Position numbers and translations under genes: made by a program. A stretch of 64,000 bases of DNA from the NCBI RefSeq assembly GCF_038592905.1, contig NZ_CP151943.1:4786501-4850500 (forward strand), read 5' to 3'. The DNA is from Neobacillus sp. FSL H8-0543 (lineage in GTDB: Bacteria; Bacillota; Bacilli; Bacillales; Cytobacillaceae). Positions within the stretch are counted from its first letter, which is position 1. Every line of letters starts with the position of its first letter. The notes under the pieces are model-generated. The model saw only the letters and a program-made list of their open reading frames with translations, made no database searches and was not told the DNA's origin. Of the stretch, positions 1 to 8,466 are shown piece after piece.

Positions 1-41
1 GAAATAGGAATGAAGATGAGTTTTAATTATCGTTTCCTTAT

Positions 42-140
42 GTTAAAATTAACAGTGTGAACCGCCAGTTAGACCGTGCGAATGGTCGGGAAAAACCGTC
101 GGAGTGGTGCGGATAAACATTGATATATCAACATTTGGTA
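42..140 (+). promoter_or_regulatory. selC leader/promoter region, duplicated
   Basis: This 100-base stretch lies directly 5' of the tRNA and is repeated, with scattered substitutions, at 22,243-22,342 in front of the truncated selC copy. Its best conserved part is the last 60 bases, which contain the small palindrome TTGATATATCAA. An AT-rich -10-like TAAAAT lies near its start. The shared, diverged sequence suggests a functional selC leader or promoter, but no role is proven. Confidence 0.5.
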
Positions 141-237
141 GGGGTTGAATGGGGTACTGGTGTCCTCCACGGTCTTCAAAACTGCTTGAGACCTGCGTGC
201 CAGGTCTGGTGGGTTCGATTCCCACACAGTCCCGCCA
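141..237 (+). tRNA. selC: tRNA-Sec (anticodon TCA)
   Basis: A 97-base tRNA with the marks of bacterial tRNA-Sec: anticodon loop CTTCAAA (174-180) with anticodon TCA at 176-178, a long variable arm with a 7-bp stem (AGACCTG/CAGGTCT), a T arm GTGGG-TTCGATT-CCCAC, discriminator G and encoded CCA. The acceptor GGGGTTGA pairs with ACAGTCCC in 7 of 8 positions counting G-U. The anticodon stem is imperfect: four pairs, then mismatches. This is what would be expected if the 3' half was supplied by an integrated element. It marks the host as a likely selenocysteine user. No selenoprotein gene is seen in the window. Confidence 0.85.
174..188 (+). other. left attachment-site core (attL) in selC
   Basis: The 15 bases CTTCAAAACTGCTTG from the anticodon loop onward recur exactly at 19,279-19,293, and 20 of 22 bases match when extended. 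Three direct GTGCC repeats (316, 327, 344) lie between this core and the integrase, like integrase arm sites. tRNA anticodon arms are classic targets of tyrosine integrases. Confidence 0.6.
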
Positions 238-279
238 ACTCAAATATACCAAGGGTTCTAGCGAACACCTTACATACAT

Positions 280-308
280 AGACCAGGAGTGACTTGGTCT
301 TTTTTTTA
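280..308 (+). terminator. terminator after selC
   Basis: Inverted repeat AGACCA/TGGTCT around a short loop followed by a run of eight T. It would end the tRNA transcript and lies between selC and the converging integrase gene. Confidence 0.7.
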
Positions 309-356
309 TTGCCATGTGCCCAAAAAGTGCCATTCTTCCTTTTGTGCCATCTTTTG

Positions 357-1486
357 TTATTTAAGTAGGGTGTCTAAGGTATCTACCGCAATTCCTTCAA
401 TCGAATCTGTTAGATGGGAATAGGTGTCCATGGTCACGGAGATTTTGGAATGTCCCAGACGGGCGCTGACGATTTTAGGATGAACATTGGCTTTCAGTAA
501 GATCGTTGCATGTGAGTGGCGCAAATCATGAAAGCGAATATCTGGTAGATTAGCTGCCTTGATCGCTCTTTTTAAGGCTCTTGAGATTTCTGAAGGGGCC
601 ATGATGTTCCCTTTAGAGTTGCAAAAGACGAGATTATGAGGATTGAAGGCATCACCAAGTAATCGTTTTTGCTTCTCATGTTCCTCTTTGAGTGATTCTA
701 GTAGCTTTGCGAGCTCTGCCGTTAGCCTTACCCCTCTAGGTCTTTCATTCTTTGGAAGTGTATTGAAAAAATATTGTCCATTTGCTTCTGTAATCGTTTG
801 TCGAATATAGAGCCTTCGCGTGTGAAAGTCGACGTTCTTCCAGGAGAGCCCAATTAACTCACTTTTCCTCATGCCTGTATGAGCTGCAGCGTACATAATC
901 GGATAAAACACAGGTGTTCTTTCTTTTGCCGTTTTAAGCAGGAAATTAAGCTGTTCGACAGAGTAGGTGTTCATTTCCCTTTTGGTTGGCTTTGGAGGTT
1001 TGGCTCCTTTGGCGACATTTTTCTCGATGAACTCCCAGTCAATGCCGTCATTCAAGGCTTTAGAGAGCACTCGATGGTGATGAGTAACCGATTGGGCTGA
1101 TTACACATTCAATTTCTCTTTGTAATAGTTTTGTAAGTGGGTGCTTTTTAATTCATGGAGCGCTATGTGCCCCAGCGACGGTTGAAGATGAGTTTTAACG
1201 ATCTTCTCATACTCGGCATATGTCTTTGGCTTCGTATTCGTCTTTGCATAATTCTCAAGCCAATACGTTAGGTACTCACCAACTGAAATCTCGGTATTTT
1301 TTGTTTTATTTTTGCTACTATCTAACTCAAGTGATGCATTTTCCATCGCTATTTTCGCTTCTTTTTTTGTGTTGAAGCCGGAACGTTTTATTCGGGTAGT
1401 TTTCCGTTGAGATTTTTACCTGCTTCTAGCACAAAGAGCCACTTACCTGTATTCTGATCCTTTTTTGGATAACCAGTGCCAGCCAT
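357..1486 (-). pseudogene. int: tyrosine-recombinase integrase, broken
   Basis: Full-length reading recovers a phage/ICE-type integrase of about 375 codons. The N-terminal arm-binding domain starts at an ATG at 1486 behind GGAGG (MAGTGYPKKD...), then comes a SAM-like core-binding domain, then the catalytic domain. R (HTGMRKSEL), the HxxR box (HDLRHSH), the second histidine (LGHSKISVT) and the tyrosine (MDTYSHL) are all present. Two lesions break it: a frameshift near 1,405 after the arm domain, and an in-frame TAA at 1101-1103 just before the conserved SAQSVTHHHRVLSKAL segment. It reads toward selC and presumably inserted the island there. With both lesions it should be inactive, fixing the island unless another integrase acts in trans. 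Confidence 0.88.
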
Positions 1487-1628
1487 TATTTTACCTCCAT
1501 CCTTAAATTAGCTGGACACCAAGCATCTTGCTCCTTACCATCATTATACTGAATTATCCTTATAATGGAAATGATTTGCTGGTGCCCAAGCTGATTTCAA
1601 TAATTAGCGAGCCGCCAATAGCATTCTA

Positions 1629-1853
1629 TTAGATTGTGGGTTCTATTAAAGTAGTAGTCATATCAGTTTGAGCAGGCATACCTTCAAACCATTCTAAGAA
1701 TGATTTCTTGGATATAAGGATGCGCTTGCCGACTGTAACCGTATGAAAAGAGCTTGATTTGACAAGCAGATAGGCTTGACTGCGCCCAATTCCAAGAAAC
1801 TCTTGAATATGTTTTACTTCCAACACCGCTGGTAATTCAAAAGTAGTTTTCAT
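1629..1853 (-). CDS. xis: excisionase-like helix-turn-helix protein
   Basis: 74 residues with the helix-turn-helix_17/excisionase fold pattern: LEVKHIQEFLGIGRSQAYLLV, then a beta wing VTVGKRILISKKSFLEWFE. Such proteins bend att-site DNA and steer an integrase toward excision, or act as repressors. It lies immediately upstream of the integrase pseudogene in the same direction, as in many integrative elements. A good Shine-Dalgarno (GGAGGG) precedes the ATG. The family is clear; its target is inferred from context. Confidence 0.75.
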   Translation of the reverse strand: MKTTFELPAVLEVKHIQEFLGIGRSQAYLLVKSSSFHTVTVGKRILISKKSFLEWFEGMPAQTDMTTTLIEPTI

Positions 1854-1871
1854 ATAAAGCCCTCCAATTCT

Positions 1872-2042
1872 TTAAATCTCACAAAGCATATTGTCTACAG
1901 CAATTGCTGCACCTGTATTCAGTAGTTGTAGGTTAGTTATAGAAGGGGCCTTACCCTCGCGCACTAATCTTGCTTTTTCTTGATTGCTAAAGCGAAGTAA
2001 TTGCACTAATTCCAAAAGCTCATCGTTTTTAGTTTTAGTCAT
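1872..2042 (-). CDS. small hypothetical protein of the satellite operon
   Basis: About 56 residues starting MTKTKNDELLELV. I chose the ATG at 2042 because GGAGG lies 11 bases upstream; a longer reading from a TTG at 2060 would overlap that ribosome site. Helical, charged at the N-terminus. It sits 18 bases upstream of the excisionase and downstream of the replication protein, so it belongs to the same minus-strand operon. No family recognised. Confidence 0.5.
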   Translation of the reverse strand: MTKTKNDELLELVQLLRFSNQEKARLVREGKAPSITNLQLLNTGAAIAVDNMLCEI

Positions 2043-2084
2043 ACAATAGTCGACCTCCAATAATTAGGTAAATGTTCCCCGTTT

Positions 2085-2260
2085 TCCCCATTTGTCAATA
2101 ATCCATTGATATAGGTGTCCTCGCTCGATTTTTGTCACTTCCCCAATTTTGTCCCAATTCCCCAATTGAATGGGGAATTGGGGCATACATGGGGAAACCC
2201 TATTTTGCTTAGTATCCCTACTGTCCCAAAGCTTTCTGAGGTATTGGGGAAAATGGGGAA
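2085..2260. other. candidate satellite replication origin (hexamer iteron array)
   Basis: Four TTCCCC hexamers (2085, 2094, 2139, 2158) are followed by four in opposite orientation, GGGGAA (2172, 2191, 2246, 2255). The centre is a perfect 11-bp stem (2153-2163 with 2172-2182). The inner two pairs are exactly mirror-symmetric about 2167.5, and the outer pairs are displaced by 10 bases, about one helical turn. The array overlaps the 3' end of the DUF3987 gene. Staphylococcal pathogenicity islands carry an origin of short iterons just 3' of pri-rep. The layout is seen; origin function is inferred. Confidence 0.5.
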
Positions 2261-3813
2261 GATTTTATCAAATATGGGTTAACCAATAGATTGTACTTTG
2301 GCTTACTAAATGACATTTCATCCAAGAAAATTCGAACAAATCCGCGCTCTTCAAGAACTGTTAATATCGTTTTTATCTTATTGCTGTCAAAACGGGATTT
2401 TACTGCTTGTTGGATCTCCCTATAAGAGATAGGAGTACTAAGAAGACCTGTATCATCATAGTTCTTCCGATACTTCCTATAAATGACCTTAAGAAGGTCT
2501 AATTCTTCCACCGTATTACCATTCACCTTCATAACCCCCAAGGCTGCTTTTGCATGTTCTATAAAGTAATCTGATAATGAAATAGCATTTTTTATTGTTC
2601 TTTCATTAATCTCCATTGATAAATCGATAAAGCCCGAAGTGCTGTCAATTTGAATGGCGATGTGTAAAAGTGCTGCAATTCGAGCGATGTTTCCTACTAA
2701 TTTCCCGCCCCATTCTGGTATCTCGTATAAGGAGCCGCCATCCCGTAGTTGTATTTCAATATTTTTTTGGAAACTTTCAAATAAGCTGTCTGCATCTTGA
2801 TTCAACCGCAGTATTACAGGCTCTTTCACTGTTTGGCTCATTAAGAGTTTTATATTATTAATGTATTTGGTTCGGACCTCTGGTGGAATCGATTTGGGTC
2901 TTACATCTCTATACCCCTTGAAGTCCTTTGGAGAGGAATAGAGAAAGCGGGCCATTAATCCACGGCCATGGAAAACAGGAGGAAGATTTCTTACCGAATC
3001 AGGTTGGCCGAACAATCCTATTGTTAATAGTGGAGACTCAAGGATCTCCGTTCTTCCCTGTCTGTCTACTCTGAGATAATCACCAGTATGGCCTTTTAGG
3101 TATACTTCAAGGTTTACCTGGCCGCTATACCGCCCCTTCACCATGTCGAAAAGTCCAGCTTCCGCAGAAATAACTGCCAAGCGTTCTCTATTTTGCTTCA
3201 TTAGCGTAACTATAGTCTCCGGGGTTGCATCATCAGATACATATGTTGGCAGATAGACCTCGCTTAAAGAGTCTAGCTCTTGTTGAGCTTCGGCGATTTC
3301 TAAAAAGATGTTATCGTCACCATTTTTGGCATAGCTACCCTCAAGATGTTCTATTCTTTTTTGTAAAGAACGTTTAGTCGAATCGATTTTCTTTGCCTCC
3401 AGCTTTAAACGATTAGCCTCCTCTTTCTGAAATTGAATTACTGGAGAGCTCATCTCGCGAAAAACCGAGCTTTTTCTATTGGCGGGCCCCATTAGCGTGA
3501 GGCAGTAGGTGTTTAAAGGTTCAACCCAGTCACCATACGGATTTATCTCGTAGTTCTTTGTAAGAGCTATTGATAGGATTGAGATAGCTGCCATACTGGG
3601 CATTTCAGCAGGTGTTTGTGTTGTTTCTGCAACAGCAATAACAAAGTTTTTTAACCAAGCAGGGAATACATCTACATTAAATTCTGGAAGGGAATGTTCG
3701 TCGTATTTTATTGGTTCATCCCATTCATCAAAGTAGTGTCTTTCCTCGCTGTAATGAGCCACTAATTCTAAGTCCTTTTCGGTTAGGTCTTTCTTAGATA
3801 CTTGTTGTAACAT
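2218..3813 (-). CDS. DUF3987-family replication protein (P-loop)
   Basis: 531 residues resembling DUF3987 proteins that replace a replicative helicase in phage satellites and plasmids. The segment FPAWLKNFVIAVAETTQTP-AEMPSMAAISILS, typical of the family start, is at residues 50-85. A Walker-A-like loop GPANRKSS follows at about 110-117, then a coiled coil (120-180). 'ISAEAGLFDMVKGRYSG' and 'LTIGLFGQPD' match the family core, and a winged-helix-like C-terminus (about 430-520) could bind DNA. It follows the CHC2 primase gene by 74 bases, giving a primase-helicase pair. The candidate origin overlaps its 3' end. Probably unwinds the satellite origin. Confidence 0.72.
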   Translation of the reverse strand: MLQQVSKKDLTEKDLELVAHYSEERHYFDEWDEPIKYDEHSLPEFNVDVFPAWLKNFVIAVAETTQTPAEMPSMAAISILSIALTKNYEINPYGDWVEPLNTYCLTLMGPANRKSSVFREMSSPVIQFQKEEANRLKLEAKKIDSTKRSLQKRIEHLEGSYAKNGDDNIFLEIAEAQQELDSLSEVYLPTYVSDDATPETIVTLMKQNRERLAVISAEAGLFDMVKGRYSGQVNLEVYLKGHTGDYLRVDRQGRTEILESPLLTIGLFGQPDSVRNLPPVFHGRGLMARFLYSSPKDFKGYRDVRPKSIPPEVRTKYINNIKLLMSQTVKEPVILRLNQDADSLFESFQKNIEIQLRDGGSLYEIPEWGGKLVGNIARIAALLHIAIQIDSTSGFIDLSMEINERTIKNAISLSDYFIEHAKAALGVMKVNGNTVEELDLLKVIYRKYRKNYDDTGLLSTPISYREIQQAVKSRFDSNKIKTILTVLEERGFVRIFLDEMSFSKPKYNLLVNPYLIKSSPFSPIPQKALGQ

Positions 3814-3886
3814 GGATCATTTCTCCAATCTTTCTGATTGCATAAATCTTATCCTCTATATCTCCGTACTCTATTAATGGGGAAAG

Positions 3887-4375
3887 TTATTCAATTCGAG
3901 CAAGAGTATGGTAAACATCTCCCTTTTGTTCCAGGTCATAAACATCTTTCAGCGACTTGGCTTCGTCTAGTAGAGAAATTTTTAAGTCGTGTAAAGCACA
4001 TGAATATAACTTGCAGGTATGGTTAAACTCTTTTAAGCCTCTATTAATTTTGTATTCTTGGGAGTTTTGTACAAAGGATGTTGTATTTATTCCTAAATCT
4101 TTAATTAATAGCTTGATAGCTTCATCATTTGAAACATTTTTTGATTTTGCCACCAAATTGATAACATCACCTCCGCCGCATCCTGCCCAACAGTGCCAGG
4201 TATTGCTCTCGGTATAAATAGTTAGAGAAGGATTTTTATCTGCGTGCCATGGACAGCAAATATTAAATTGCTTTTTATAGATTTTTGCTTTGGAAAGATT
4301 AGCATCAGTATAACGATCCAGAGCTTCAGCAATAGATAAATGGTTCTTAATTTCTTTGCAAATATTAGTTGACAA
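3887..4375 (-). CDS. CHC2 zinc-finger primase-like protein
   Basis: About 162 residues. The DnaG-type zinc ribbon is intact: CCPWHADKNPSLTIY followed by WHCWAGCGGGDVINLVA, with Cys/His ligands spaced as in CHC2. There is no TOPRIM domain, so this is the DNA-binding half of a primase or a satellite primase accessory. I prefer the TTG at 4375 because AAGGAGGT lies just upstream; longer readings from 4402 would run through that ribosome site. It begins the minus-strand primase-rep-xis-int operon and points away from the terminase gene, with a 500-base control region between. Confidence 0.7.
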   Translation of the reverse strand: MSTNICKEIKNHLSIAEALDRYTDANLSKAKIYKKQFNICCPWHADKNPSLTIYTESNTWHCWAGCGGGDVINLVAKSKNVSNDEAIKLLIKDLGINTTSFVQNSQEYKINRGLKEFNHTCKLYSCALHDLKISLLDEAKSLKDVYDLEQKGDVYHTLARIE

Positions 4376-4402
4376 TATCAGATACCTCCTTACTTTGTTC
4401 AA

Positions 4403-4877
4403 TACTTCAAATATTATTAAAGCAACAATTTAGGATATTTTTGGTAGAATCACCTTCTATATTTTTCTGATGTGCTGCTATTAAAATCTATAACAAACTG
4501 GCAACTAATATATTTACCTCTAAATGCACTTTTTTTGATAAGTGTGATAAATGTAATTGAAAATTGCTGTTAAGCGAGGTTTGAGTATGGGAAAAAACTA
4601 AAAGAACCTAGAGGACTTTAAAATAGACAGTAAATTATTAAAGTAGAATGCACACCGAAGTTTAAAAACGGTATATGACTCGTTCAAGGAATTGTCAAAC
4701 AAATGACAAGTCACTCGTACAACTCGTACAAAAAGTCCGTACGATTCCGTGTAATTCGGCACACGAAATGTTTTTTATTTTAATATTTCTGATTACCTCA
4801 ATGCTTTTCCAAATTCGGATTTGATTAGAATATGATATAATTAAAATAAGAACAAATGTTCTCGCTTCTTTTTTGGG
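4403..4877. promoter_or_regulatory. divergent control region between primase and terS
   Basis: No gene seen in this AT-rich gap. It holds a direct repeat CTCGTACA at 4714-4721 and 4723-4730, followed by GTCCGTACGAT with the palindrome CGTACG. This could be an operator for a satellite repressor, which is not recognised among the neighbours. A -10-like TATAAT (4834 region) precedes the terminase gene. Confidence 0.35.
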
Positions 4878-4889
4878 ATGGTGAAGCCG

Positions 4890-5279
4890 ATGGAAGAGTT
4901 AAATAAAAAGCAAAGAATGTTTGCAGATTTCTATATTCAAACAGGTAATGCCACTGATAGTTATTTGAGGGCAGGATACAAAGCTGGAGGACATTCAGCG
5001 GAAGTGAATGCAAGCCGTTTGCTGAGAAATGCTGAGGTTTTAAAATATATCAAGGAGCGTAATGAACAATTGGACGTGGATTTTATTGCTGATATAACGG
5101 AAACAAAGCGGTTTTGGACGGAACTCTTGAGGGATGAAAATGCTGATATGAAGGACCGGTTAAAGGCGTCGGAGTATATTGCTAAAACCAATGGTGCTTT
5201 TGTTGATAAAAAAGAAGTGAAGGGCGCCTTCGATGGAATAATAGAATTTGGGTTTATTGATCCTTGTAAAGATAATTGA
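4890..5279 (+). CDS. terS: phage-type terminase small subunit
   Basis: About 129 residues. 'LNKKQRMFADFYIQTGNATDSYLRAGYKAGGHSAEVNASRLLRNAEVLKYIKER' is the helix-turn-helix signature of the terminase small subunit family. Such proteins recognise pac or cos DNA and hand it to the large subunit. No large subunit or capsid gene is nearby, so the element would have to use a helper phage's packaging motor, as pathogenicity-island satellites do. The start is uncertain: ATG 4890 has GGTGA upstream; ATG 4878 is also possible. A hairpin terminator follows. Confidence 0.8.
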   Translation: MEELNKKQRMFADFYIQTGNATDSYLRAGYKAGGHSAEVNASRLLRNAEVLKYIKERNEQLDVDFIADITETKRFWTELLRDENADMKDRLKASEYIAKTNGAFVDKKEVKGAFDGIIEFGFIDPCKDN

Positions 5280-5283
5280 GGCT

Positions 5284-5308
5284 CTAGCTAATAAGGCTAG
5301 GCTTTTTT
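5284..5308 (+). terminator. terminator after terS
   Basis: CTAGC/GCTAG inverted repeat around a 7-base loop followed by GCTTTTTT, starting five bases after the terS stop codon. Confidence 0.6.
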
Positions 5309-5405
5309 CATTGTTCACAGAAATAGAAGTGATTCCATTTCTTATCACATTGCCGACAAAAAAGTATCTGATTTAAAGGGCACAAGCAAATGCAAGTCCA
5401 GGTGA

Positions 5406-5508
5406 TGGATGCAGCAGCCGCACAAATATTCTACTTACTTTAGATGAGCTTGAGAAGAATGAGCTGTCGGAAGAACTAAAGGAATACATAAAAGGTATTC
5501 TTCCGTAA
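5406..5508 (+). pseudogene. short 3' gene remnant
   Basis: An open frame without a start codon runs to a stop at about 5508 and reads ...NILLTLDELEKNELSEELKEYIKGILP. The composition and helical character look like a real protein tail, so this is probably the end of a deleted gene. No family recognised. Confidence 0.3.
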
Positions 5509-5536
5509 ATAAGACAGGTCTTATCCGATTATAAAT

Positions 5537-5603
5537 GGGTTTTTGTCTAACGAAGACAAAAAACCCGAATATGGGACTTTTAATAAAGTGTCCATTATTC
5601 GGG
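5537..5603. terminator. double hairpin, bidirectional terminator
   Basis: GGGTTTTTGTC pairs with GACAAAAAACCC (5537-5566), and a second imperfect long hairpin bounded by CCCGAAT/ATTCGGG runs to about 5603. It separates the plus-strand terS side from the minus-strand YHYH gene ending at 5650. Confidence 0.6.
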
Positions 5604-5649
5604 TAATAGTTTATATTGAAATGGGGATTTTTTAATTAATTCAACACTT

Positions 5650-6828
5650 TTATTGTACCCATGAAATTACATATATAGTTTCATTAATTAAAATGTAGAT
5701 ATTTTCTGTTATGATTTCACCTGTTTCAGAAGCTTTAGCTTGCGATATTAAATCGTTTAGCTCAGCTTCTGTAGCTGGTACACCCATTTCAATAGCTATT
5801 TTTTTAAACATTTCTCCGTAAGCAGGATCTCCATAGATAAATGCATCCATTGAAAAGCTTCCAATGTATTCTTCTCCATTGTATAAGTCATATTCCATAT
5901 CAACTGCATTAGGCTCTACTGTTATCCCATATTCTGAAGCAATTGCTCTAACATTTTCTATTGTAGGATCAACTGTAATTGCTACTCCATCTGCACCAAT
6001 TTGCACACCCTCAATAACTGTATTGACTGCCATTACTCCACTGTTATAGAAGTAATAAGTTTTTCCGTCTATGACCTGCCAGCTAAGAAGCACTTTCCCA
6101 GAAGAACGATCTAGGAAGTACCATTTGTCTCCTGATTGTAACCAATCTGTTTTCATTGTTCCGTTTGAATTTAGATAGTACCAGCCAGTGCCAGACTTCA
6201 ACCAACCGGTTTTCATTACACCTGAGTTATCAAAGAAATACCATTGATTTGAAAAAGTTGCCCAACCGGTTTGCATAGCTCCATTGCTTTTTAGGTAATA
6301 CCACTTTCCAGCTGATGATAGCCATCCTGTCTTCATAATTCCAGAACTATCAAAAAAATACCACGAATTAGAAATACTTTTCCATCCGGTAGCCATCCCA
6401 TCTGAGGCAAGGTAATACCATTTACTATTATCTAAAAACCAACCAGTCTTCATGGCTCCGTTTGAATTAAAGTAGTACCATTTATAGCCGGTTTTTGCCC
6501 ATCCTGTTTTCATACTTCCTGTTGAATCAAGCCAATACCAAGATCCACCATACGAAATCCAGCCGTATTGTTTTACACCAGAAATATAGTAATACCATTT
6601 TCCATTAACCAGTTTCCATCCATTTGAAACACTAGTTGTATTTCCGCCTGAACTTGAACTTCCTCCATTGTGGTAATGATATTGTCCATAAGAAAGCCCA
6701 TACTGCGAACAGTTTGTCCAACAATAATGTCCCCCACCAGAATCCGTTCTACCAGAATGTGCAAATACGGATAATGGAACTGATGAAATAAACACAAAAC
6801 AGAATAATCCTAAAAGGAATTTCTTCAT
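5650..6828 (-). CDS. secreted YHYH-domain protein with cell-wall-binding repeats
   Basis: 392 residues. A signal peptide (1-23, ending VFAHS) is followed by a short Cys/His motif HSGRTDSGGGHYCWTNCSQYG...QYHYH, as in small secreted YHYH proteins. Then about ten 20-residue repeats of the choline/glucan-binding type (GW...KWYYFNSNGAMKT pattern, residues 75-275), which normally anchor proteins to teichoic acid or wall polysaccharide. The final 110 residues are an acidic domain I do not recognise. No catalytic domain is evident. It stands alone, transcribed against the flanking genes. It shares its N-terminal motif with the protein at 10,701, so the pair may be cargo of the island that alters the cell surface. 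Confidence 0.78.
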   Translation of the reverse strand: MKKFLLGLFCFVFISSVPLSVFAHSGRTDSGGGHYCWTNCSQYGLSYGQYHYHNGGSSSSGGNTTSVSNGWKLVNGKWYYYISGVKQYGWISYGGSWYWLDSTGSMKTGWAKTGYKWYYFNSNGAMKTGWFLDNSKWYYLASDGMATGWKSISNSWYFFDSSGIMKTGWLSSAGKWYYLKSNGAMQTGWATFSNQWYFFDNSGVMKTGWLKSGTGWYYLNSNGTMKTDWLQSGDKWYFLDRSSGKVLLSWQVIDGKTYYFYNSGVMAVNTVIEGVQIGADGVAITVDPTIENVRAIASEYGITVEPNAVDMEYDLYNGEEYIGSFSMDAFIYGDPAYGEMFKKIAIEMGVPATEAELNDLISQAKASETGEIITENIYILINETIYVISWVQ

Positions 6829-7427
6829 AGTTTTCCCCTCCTATTTTTTTACTAAATATGTAAATAGATACAATAATAGTATAATAGATTTGAACTATTA
6901 TTAAAATACCTTTTATGTTTCAATTCAACTAATATAGTAAAAAAGTATTTCTGTGGATTGTTTAGCTAACTTAAGATTAATGTTAGATGGTATCTATTGA
7001 ATAAAGAAGAAGTGGTATTGAAGATTCATAAATTCAAATAGCAAAAGGACTTAAAGATACAATCTTCTAGCACAGAATGGCATTTTTGATCCCAGATTTT
7101 CCATTTAAAAGTTGGTTGGCAATTGGAGTTGGGGGAATCATTGGTATTATCCGTTTTGTTGCAAAGCAGCAAAAAATAGGCAAACCGCAATACAAAACTA
7201 AGAATACAATATTGAAATCGAATAGACTATCAGGTAATGCCTGGGGTCTTTTTATTTTGAGGTATGTGACAAAACATCTAATTCTTCAATGTAACAAAAT
7301 ACATAAAATGTTACATTCATTTATTTGAATATTTTGACTCTATGAAGAAATGAGATATAATAAAGATACTAGAAGAAAACGTTACATTCATATTGTTGTT
7401 TTATCTGACTCTAAAGGGGGAGGACAA
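6829..7427. other. intergenic region
   Basis: Contains the ribosome site of the leftward YHYH gene and AT-rich promoter-like DNA. A short open frame at 7077-7328 lacks a ribosome site and is not called. Two runs of TGTTACATTCA-like sequence (near 7306 and 7380) precede the small recombinase. Confidence 0.3.
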
Positions 7428-7982
7428 ATGGTTAAAGAAGTTCAAGATGTACAACCGATTCGAAATTTGAAAAAACTGGAGGATATGAAGTGGAGTTTAA
7501 AGCGGCATTGTTCCGACCGTGACCACATGATGTTTCTGCTGGGGATAAATACAGGCTTACGAGTTAGCGATTTGTTGCAGCTCAAAGTAAAGGATTTAAA
7601 AGGCAAAAGGAAAGTGATCGTGAAGGAAGGAAAAACTGACAAGCCCAGGACTATCCATTTACATAACATCTATGAGGAATTGAACGACTACATCAAAAAG
7701 CTGGATAGTGAATGGCTGTTTCCTAGCAGAAAAGGCAATAAGCCCATAACACGAATACAGGCTTATAGACAGCTAAATAAAGCCGCTGATATGTGTGACA
7801 TAGCGGAGGGTATCGGAACGCATACCATGCGAAAAACCTTTGGTTACTGGTATTACAAGCAAAGCAAAGATATAGCAACACTACAAACTATATTGAATCA
7901 CTCACACCCCGAAATCACTTTAAGGTATATAGGTATCACGGATGAAGAAATAGAAAATAGCTTACAATCATTCAAGCTATAA
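7428..7982 (+). CDS. small tyrosine recombinase (YoeC-like)
   Basis: 184 residues, the size of the compact Bacillus recombinases that lack the N-terminal core-binding domain. The catalytic set is present: Arg in GINTGLRVSDLL, a Lys in the beta hairpin (VKEGKTDKPR), HTMRKTF as the HxxR box, His in LNHSHPEITL and Tyr in RYIG. I chose the ATG at 7428 because it has AGGGGGAGGA upstream; longer readings start within the promoter. It may resolve or invert DNA, or be a leftover integrase of a second element within the island. Terminator follows at 8002. Confidence 0.75.
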   Translation: MVKEVQDVQPIRNLKKLEDMKWSLKRHCSDRDHMMFLLGINTGLRVSDLLQLKVKDLKGKRKVIVKEGKTDKPRTIHLHNIYEELNDYIKKLDSEWLFPSRKGNKPITRIQAYRQLNKAADMCDIAEGIGTHTMRKTFGYWYYKQSKDIATLQTILNHSHPEITLRYIGITDEEIENSLQSFKL

Positions 7983-8001
7983 AATGGAACAAAGGTGATC
8001 T

Positions 8002-8028
8002 ATAGGAGCTAATCAGCTCCTATTTGTT
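8002..8028 (+). terminator. terminator after small recombinase
   Basis: Perfect 9-bp stem ATAGGAGCT/AGCTCCTAT with a 4-base loop and a T-rich tail. Confidence 0.75.
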
Positions 8029-8209
8029 TGTATAATAGGTTATCGTCAATTGACCAATGACAATAACAATAACTGTTAATGACAGGAGTTGCAGGGGCTA
8101 CTACCACTAATCCATACATCATAGATTGATCTCATAGTTTGTAGGTTTTCCTCATAAAGGTGCTTATAAATTGAAGGAATGGATATTTGTTGACTCCTCG
8201 GATACGATG

Positions 8210-8295
8210 TCAGAGGGGATGACCCCTGGGGGGTACCACGCTTGCTATTGAAATCAATTTACTCAATGCTCTCGGAAAATTTTTTTGAACATAGC
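8210..8295. repeat. cos-like repeat, copy 1
   Basis: CCCCTGGGGGGTA at 8223-8235 is followed after exactly 40 bases by AAAATTTTTTT (8276-8286), with partly conserved bases between (CTCGG just before the A/T tract). The same arrangement with identical spacing occurs at 9747-9810. A G/C palindrome followed by a T tract resembles the cohesive-end regions found near terminase genes of firmicute phages; that identification is an inference from appearance only. Confidence 0.45.
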
Positions 8296-8350
8296 AAGGG
8301 ATTAGGCTGTTTTCTTATTGGGCTAACGCAGCAGGATAATTCAATTGGAA
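8296..8350. repeat. dispersed palindromic repeat, family A
   Basis: TTCTTATTGGGCTAACGCAG followed by CAGGATAATTCAATTGGAA is a diverged member of the CTTCTTCAACTAACG...CAGGTTAGTTGAAGAAG family seen at eight or so intergenic sites in this window. Confidence 0.4.
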
Positions 8351-8466
8351 ATTAGTCTTTTATGGTAAGATTATAGAATAAGATAAGATAAGTTATGGGA
8401 GGAATAAGTTGAAAGTCATCGTTTTTAGAATGAACAGTATGAAAACTATTATAGGAGAGTCCTAAA

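Noticed and set aside
49..333. Minus-strand open frame of 94 codons across the selC region
   Set aside because: It is antisense to a structured tRNA gene and its leader; no ribosome site.
1101..1103. Possibility that stops in broken genes are selenocysteine codons, since selC is present
   Set aside because: The integrase stop is TAA, as is the one at 57,556; the other breaks are frameshifts. No TGA followed by a SECIS-like hairpin was found in frame with a coding region.
7077..7328. Open frame with a hydrophobic segment (WLAIGVGGIIGIIRFVA)
   Set aside because: No ribosome site, odd composition after residue 50, and it runs into the promoter of the small recombinase. Could be a remnant, but not supportable.
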